Source: Marinomonas mediterranea MMB-1 | GTDB taxonomy: Bacteria > Pseudomonadota > Gammaproteobacteria > Pseudomonadales > Marinomonadaceae | Direction: 5' to 3' | Length of the DNA: 64,000 bases | Assembly: GCF_000192865.1 (NCBI RefSeq) | Contig: NC_015276.1 | Span: forward strand, 310,001 to 374,000 | Shown: one piece after another, positions 62,884 through 64,000 of the stretch | Numbering within the stretch: position 1 is the stretch's first letter | Layout: every line of letters starts with the position of its first letter | Made by a program: the position numbers and the translations under genes | The notes under the pieces: generated by a model | Seen by the model: only the letters and a program-made list of their open reading frames with translations | The model's database searches: none | What the model was told of the DNA's origin: nothing

Positions 62884-62921
62884 CGCAATAGGAAAGCGAC
62901 ACTTTCCTATTGCGATTTCTT
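62884..62921. terminator. hairpin between convergent genes
   Basis: A perfect 13-bp stem (CGCAATAGGAAAG with CTTTCCTATTGCG, 62884-62914) with a 5-base loop. The following T-rich stretch is short (ATTTCTT), so it may work as a bidirectional terminator. Confidence 0.8.
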
Positions 62922-62925
62922 AACA

Positions 62926-64000
62926 TCACATTTGATTAAACTGCCATAGATCATCAAGACCTTCTTCGCTTACTACATTGCGCAGTGCTCTTTCCATGGC
63001 GCCTGAACGCTCATGGTTAATCTTCCTACAGTAATTGTATACCCAGTCCACTATCCACTTTTTTTTTGGTGTTAGGTCTTCTTGAGTCACGCTATGAACC
63101 GCTTGGATCACCAAGTGTAATCGCAATGCTAACGTGCGCGCACAGAGAGTATGAAACCACTCTGTTAGGTTTTCTCCGTAGTCTTTTCCGATCGAGGTTT
63201 CAGAAATAAACGGAAAACCACAGCGAGTCATTTCCGCTGCGACAAATCGCTTTAACGTGGTTTGAATCCACACGCTATCAAGCTCACTATGATATTGCTT
63301 TAAAAGAGGCTGGATTTTTACACGTGTTGGCTCTGATTGTTCTGAAATAACCTCAAATGATTGAACGGCCTGTTGGCGAGGAAGGTCAGAAGCGCTGGGA
63401 CGATCAAGATGCTCCAGTAATGTTCCAAGTAACATGGTGACTTTTTCATAATGTCTGATGCTATCGTCAGAGTCGATCTGAACGTCGTTAATGTTCTTAA
63501 GGTCGCATGCGAATAAGATCTCTGGCCATGCATCCATTGGCGACGATTCCAACCTTGGGATGACAGTTTGCAATGAATAAAGCGTGCTCTCAATGTTGTA
63601 TTGCTCATCGAGAACTAAGGTAAGCAGACTGGAAAGGGTGCTTTTCCAGTTCGCATCTGTAATAGATAATGCGTTACTTTTTGGTATGTCTTCACCACCG
63701 CTGTGGTTATCTGGCAGCTTGCTTTCGACGATGTCAAAAGGACGTTTGTCAAACAGACACTTGCGGGTTATTTCCGGACAGCTCATGGTGCCACCTTTGG
63801 TAAAATGTTGTCCAATTGAGCGGTACAGACGAGGAAAGTTGATACAGGTATTAGAAAGAACGGATTCACCATAGTCTCGGTGAATCGAGCAAAGGCCGCC
63901 GTCATTACCAGCACAAGTCGAGTCTTTTCGAGACATGATATAGCCGCCATTATCTTTGGCGATGATGTTGAAAATATCAGGGTAATTGTTGCGATACGTT
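62926..64000 (-). CDS. fliB: flagellin lysine-N-methylase (FliB-like), 5' end outside the window
   Basis: The minus-strand frame is open past the window edge, so the start is not seen; at least 358 residues are present. Upstream of the internal ATG at 63936 the reading continues as YRNNYPDIFNIIAK, matching the family. The Cys-rich block (STCAGNDGGLCSIH, LSNTCINFPRLYR and MSCPEITRKC) is typical of FliB, which methylates lysines of flagellin in the cytoplasm; the N-terminal Cys motif lies outside. No flagellar genes are in the window. Confidence 0.85.
   Translation of the reverse strand, partial: TYRNNYPDIFNIIAKDNGGYIMSRKDSTCAGNDGGLCSIHRDYGESVLSNTCINFPRLYRSIGQHFTKGGTMSCPEITRKCLFDKRPFDIVESKLPDNHSGGEDIPKSNALSITDANWKSTLSSLLTLVLDEQYNIESTLYSLQTVIPRLESSPMDAWPEILFACDLKNINDVQIDSDDSIRHYEKVTMLLGTLLEHLDRPSASDLPRQQAVQSFEVISEQSEPTRVKIQPLLKQYHSELDSVWIQTTLKRFVAAEMTRCGFPFISETSIGKDYGENLTEWFHTLCARTLALRLHLVIQAVHSVTQEDLTPKKKWIVDWVYNYCRKINHERSGAMERALRNVVSEEGLDDLWQFNQM

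Overview
The window comes from the chromosome of a Gram-negative, aerobic gammaproteobacterium. It most resembles a marine Oceanospirillales bacterium of the Marinomonas type; this placement is inferred from gene families, not from a database match. The evidence is a gammaproteobacterial 23S-5S rRNA end, an xseA/guaB-guaA neighbourhood, a pspF-pspABC stress locus, glutaredoxin 2, lipobox lipoproteins, two sigma-54 activators, a cyanide-insensitive bd oxidase and several marine-type uptake systems. Base composition looks moderate (mid-40s percent GC by eye). No phage, IS element, CRISPR array or tRNA was seen.

Layout. 1-2176: the 3' part of a 23S rRNA gene, the spacer, 5S rRNA and the rrn terminator. 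2599-7146: a small exported protein, a large secreted subtilisin-like protease with 78-bp tandem repeats, and an overlapping lipoprotein gene. 7273-10178 (minus): a CUT2 sugar ABC transporter of FrcABC type. 10480-15354: glutaredoxin 2, an ECF sigma/anti-sigma pair with a COG4315 exported protein, threonine aldolase and an AraC regulator. 15614-18400 (minus): the bd-type (CIO) oxidase cioAB with a 35-residue DUF2474 gene and a 65-residue membrane ORF. Divergent to it (18580-21975) lie a membrane histidine kinase and a sigma-54 response regulator, with a perfect FNR/Anr box between. 21988-31298: a diguanylate cyclase, a DsbA-family protein, a lipoprotein, xseA, guaB-guaA and a DUF5666/DUF6502 pair. 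31447-38926: sfsA, then a GntR regulator and a 2-aminoethylphosphonate-type ABC transporter with an operator in its promoter. 38932-47091: LysR, DUF1989 and GFA proteins, psp stress genes, a dihaem peroxidase and a lipoprotein. 47133-52383 (minus): a DMT exporter, then a nitrate/taurine/pyrimidine-type ABC transporter with a deaminase and an Fe(II)/2-oxoglutarate oxygenase. 52646-53173: remains of a divergent DMT-transporter/Lrp-regulator pair, both lacking their 5' ends. 53327-58869: a tripartite tricarboxylate-type transporter, a LysR regulator and L(+)-tartrate dehydratase. 58951-64000: an Lrp/DMT pair, pterin carbinolamine dehydratase, DUF2252, a lipoprotein and a flagellin lysine methylase cut by the window end.

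How the genes work together. Most of the window is a set of small uptake-plus-regulator modules: sugar, aminophosphonate, a nitrogenous base or sulfonate, and hydroxy-dicarboxylate. These sit among envelope and respiratory stress functions (psp, ECF/anti-sigma, CIO oxidase, dihaem peroxidase) and a few housekeeping genes. No locus clearly forms an undescribed defence or secretion system. The places most worth a second look are the repeat-bearing protease with its coupled lipoprotein, the oxidase operon with two very small membrane ORFs and an Anr box, the ABC/deaminase/oxygenase cluster, the DUF5666/DUF6502 pair, and the deletion scar at about 52.85 kb.
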